Made by a program: the position numbers and the translations under genes
In this document: positions 5,877-8,380 of the stretch, piece after piece
Numbering within the stretch: the first letter of the stretch is position 1
How the letters are laid out: each line of letters begins with the position of its first letter
From: Gammaproteobacteria bacterium
Lineage (GTDB): Bacteria; Pseudomonadota; Gammaproteobacteria; DSM-19610
Assembly: GCA_030618475.1 (NCBI GenBank)
Contig: JAUXDG010000108.1
Coordinates: 1-8,380 of the forward strand
Direction of reading: 5' to 3'
DNA length: 8,380 nucleotides
Notes under the pieces: model-generated
What the model was told of the DNA's origin: nothing
Database searches by the model: none
What the model saw: the letters and a program-made list of their open reading frames with translations, nothing else

Positions 5877-8380
5877 GTGCAGGCATTCATACCCGGTCAA
5901 CGCTGGATCAGCAGCGCCGAGTTACAGTTAGGGCTGGGCACGGTGATGGGCGTTGAACATCGTACCGTTACCCTGCTGTTCCTCGCCAGCGGTGAAACCC
6001 GTACCTACGCCAAACAGACAGCCCCACTGAGCCGCGTGGCATTTGTACCCGGTGATACTGTACTCAGCCACGATGGACTCGGATTTATCGTCGAATCGGT
6101 GACAGAACGGGATGGCCTGCTCACCTATGCGGGAACAGACGAACAGGGTAGCCGGGTGGCACTTGAAGAAGGCCAGCTGAATAATTTCATCCAGCTTAAT
6201 CGTCCTGGCGAACGCCTGTTTAGTGGACAGATCGATAAAGACCCCTTGTTCGAACTCCGCTACCAGTCCTTGCAGCACCTCAACCGGCTGGCCCATTCTG
6301 ATTTATATGGATTGATTGGCTGCCGTACCAGTCTGATTCCCCATCAGTTATTCATAGCCCATGAGGTCGCGAACCGTTACGCTCCACGGGTGCTGCTGGC
6401 TGATGAGGTCGGTCTGGGAAAAACCATCGAAGCCGGCCTGATTGTGCACCATCAATTGTTGACCGAGCGCGCCGGGAGGGTACTGATTGTGGTACCCGAG
6501 AGCCTGGTTCATCAGTGGCTGGTCGAAATGCTGCGCCGCTTCAACCTGTTTTTCAGCATTTTTGATGGACGGCGCTGCCAGGCGATCGATACAAGCAGTG
6601 AACAGGAAAATCCGTTTCACAGTGAACAGCTGGTGCTCTGCAGCCTGGAATTTCTGAGCGGGGATGGCGGACGTTTTCAGCAGGCCGTGAACGGCGAGTG
6701 GGACCTGCTGGTCGTCGATGAAGCCCACCACCTGCAATGGTCGCCACAGCAGGCCAGTCCGGAATATCAAATCGTTGAAGAACTTGCCGCAAAAACCAAA
6801 GGTGTTTTATTACTTACAGCAACACCGGAGCAACTGGGTAAAGCCAGCCATTTCGCCCGCCTTCGCCTGCTCGACCCCGACCGCTTTCCCGATTTCGACA
6901 CCTTTGTTGCGGAAGAAAATCGCTATGAACCCATAGCCCGGGCAGTTGAAGCCCTGCTGAGTGATTTACCGGTCGACGCAGCGACCCTTCATAGTCTGGC
7001 CGAAACGATCCAGGAAGGTGACAACCAGCAACTACTCGACACTTTACAGAATACTGCGAATGACGATGCCGCAAACACACGGGTCCGGCAGGAACTGGTT
7101 GCGCACCTGCTCGACCGACACGGTACCGGCCGCGTTTTGTTCCGCAATACGCGCGCAGCCGTCAAGGGTTTCCCACAGCGGCAGCTTAAAGCCTGCCGCC
7201 TGCCGTTACCCGAGCCCTACGCCCGATGCCTGGCCGCCGTTCAATCCAACGACAGGACAGACCTGCAACAGCTGCTGTCCCCGGAATTGCTGTATCAGGC
7301 AACGGCAACAACGGGCGCAAAGCACTGGACTGAATTTGACCCCAGAATCAGCTGGCTGAACGACAAGCTGAGAGCGCTGAAGACGCATAAGGTACTGGTC
7401 ATCACAGCCAGCGCGCGGACTGCGCTGGATCTTGCCGAGGCTCTCCGGACTCAGGCCGGCATTCACAGTGCGGTGTTTCACGAAGGCCTGAGCCTGATCG
7501 AGCGTGACCGTGCCGCCGCTTTTTTTGCCGATCAGGAAACCGGTACCCAAGTCCTGGTGTGCTCGGAAATTGGCAGCGAAGGCCGCAATTTCCAGTTTGC
7601 GCACCAGATGGTCCTGTTTGACTTGCCGCTCAATCCCGACCTTCTCGAACAACGCATCGGGCGGCTGGACCGCATAGGCCAAACGGAGACCATCAAGATC
7701 CACGTACCGTACCTGGAGAACAGCGCACAGGCCACGCTGTTTCACTGGTATCACGAGGGACTGGCTGCTTTTGAGCATACCTGCCCGGCCGGACACACGG
7801 TATACGTGCAGCTGGAAACAGACTTGACCGAGGCCCTGTTCCAGCCTGTAAGCCATATCGGCACTCTTATCGGCAGCACCCAGACACTCCATCATGAGCT
7901 CAATGAGACTTTACATCGCGGTCGCGATCGCCTGCTCGAATACAATTCCTGCCGGCCGCATATTGCCAACGAGCTCAAGCAACGCGCAGTGTCAGAGGAT
8001 GAAACCTCCAGCCTGCCGGCGTATATGGAAGCTGTTTTCGATGCCTTTGGCGTGCACAGTGAAGAGCACAGCGAAGCCTGCTACATCATTCGCCCGGGCA
8101 ACCATATGCTGAGCCATTTCCCCGGCCTGACCGATGACGGCATGACCATCACCTATCACAGAGACACCGCACTGTCTTTCGAAGACGCGCAGTTTATCAG
8201 CTGGGAGCATCCGCTGGTCACGGGCGCCATGGATCTGGTGCTCGGCAACGAACTGGGCAACACCGCAGTCACCACCATCAGGTATCGGGGTTCAAAACCC
8301 GGAACCCTGCTGCTGGAATGCCTGTATCTGTTTGACAGCGCGTCCAACAGCGAACTGCAAAGCAGCCGTTATCTGCCCCC
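5877..8380 (+). CDS. rapA: RNA polymerase-associated ATPase RapA (3' end outside window)
   Basis: RapA is a SWI2/SNF2 ATPase that binds RNA polymerase and recycles it from stalled or post-termination complexes. The frame stays open for 834 complete codons to the window edge and is colinear with E. coli RapA (968 residues) to about its residue 780, so roughly the last fifth to sixth is missing. Visible parts: Tudor-like N-terminal region (MQAFIPGQRWIS, about 1-110); Walker A ADEVGLGKT (175-183, K182); DEAH box (281-284); TATP (314-317); C-terminal helicase motifs SEIGSEGRNFQF (563-574) and QRIGRLDRIGQ (592-602); then RapA-specific segments such as HWYHEGLAAFEHTCP (623-637) and EDAQFISWEHPL (769-780). 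The start is taken as GTG 5877, because the protein aligns with E. coli MPFTLGQRWIS from there and no upstream in-frame ATG was found. An ATG at 5869 is out of frame. The Shine-Dalgarno is weak (agag at 5865-5868). No frameshift or missing motif was seen. Confidence 0.95.
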   Translation, partial: MQAFIPGQRWISSAELQLGLGTVMGVEHRTVTLLFLASGETRTYAKQTAPLSRVAFVPGDTVLSHDGLGFIVESVTERDGLLTYAGTDEQGSRVALEEGQLNNFIQLNRPGERLFSGQIDKDPLFELRYQSLQHLNRLAHSDLYGLIGCRTSLIPHQLFIAHEVANRYAPRVLLADEVGLGKTIEAGLIVHHQLLTERAGRVLIVVPESLVHQWLVEMLRRFNLFFSIFDGRRCQAIDTSSEQENPFHSEQLVLCSLEFLSGDGGRFQQAVNGEWDLLVVDEAHHLQWSPQQASPEYQIVEELAAKTKGVLLLTATPEQLGKASHFARLRLLDPDRFPDFDTFVAEENRYEPIARAVEALLSDLPVDAATLHSLAETIQEGDNQQLLDTLQNTANDDAANTRVRQELVAHLLDRHGTGRVLFRNTRAAVKGFPQRQLKACRLPLPEPYARCLAAVQSNDRTDLQQLLSPELLYQATATTGAKHWTEFDPRISWLNDKLRALKTHKVLVITASARTALDLAEALRTQAGIHSAVFHEGLSLIERDRAAAFFADQETGTQVLVCSEIGSEGRNFQFAHQMVLFDLPLNPDLLEQRIGRLDRIGQTETIKIHVPYLENSAQATLFHWYHEGLAAFEHTCPAGHTVYVQLETDLTEALFQPVSHIGTLIGSTQTLHHELNETLHRGRDRLLEYNSCRPHIANELKQRAVSEDETSSLPAYMEAVFDAFGVHSEEHSEACYIIRPGNHMLSHFPGLTDDGMTITYHRDTALSFEDAQFISWEHPLVTGAMDLVLGNELGNTAVTTIRYRGSKPGTLLLECLYLFDSASNSELQSSRYLP

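Noticed and set aside
7206..7895. Minus-strand open frame (229 codons) and smaller antisense frames (5928-6296, 6348-6770) across rapA
   Set aside because: The plus strand is continuous RapA coding sequence with intact motifs. The antisense products show no family features or start signals.

Overview
The window looks like ordinary chromosome from a gammaproteobacterium. greB, ygiQ, a DksA/TraR-type zinc-finger protein, glgA, efpL (yeiP) and rapA all read as close relatives of gammaproteobacterial proteins recalled from memory. The DNA is moderately GC-rich. The GreB N-terminus resembles the Pseudomonas-type 'RYRPP' start rather than the E. coli one. I see no transposase, integrase, phage gene, CRISPR array, toxin-antitoxin pair, tRNA or rRNA. 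Nothing supports a new defence or biosynthetic system. The genus cannot be fixed from sequence alone.

Layout from left to right. greB (+) ends at 514 and faces ygiQ (-, 2888 to 723). The roughly 200-base gap between them holds an imperfect inverted repeat whose arms are built from 9-base units (567-710). Upstream of ygiQ on the same strand, 64 bases away, is a small DksA/TraR-like gene (3309 to 2953). These two may be co-transcribed. A divergent intergenic region of about 300 bases (3310-3608) separates the DksA-like gene from glgA (+). It holds a 140-base two-part inverted repeat (3343-3482), a short hairpin, a possible promoter and a clear glgA ribosome binding site. glgA (3609-5129) converges with efpL (-, 5772 to 5209). 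efpL is divergent from rapA (+, GTG start at 5877), which stays open to the right edge and lacks about its last fifth to sixth.

Functional theme. Three of the six genes encode proteins that bind RNA polymerase: GreB and the DksA-like protein are secondary-channel factors, and RapA is the SWI2/SNF2 recycling ATPase. A fourth, EfpL, acts on stalled ribosomes. YgiQ is a radical-SAM protein of unknown function, and GlgA makes glycogen. The grouping suits a housekeeping and growth-control region but is not evidence of one pathway. The least explained parts are the two intergenic inverted repeats and the second cysteine cluster in YgiQ.
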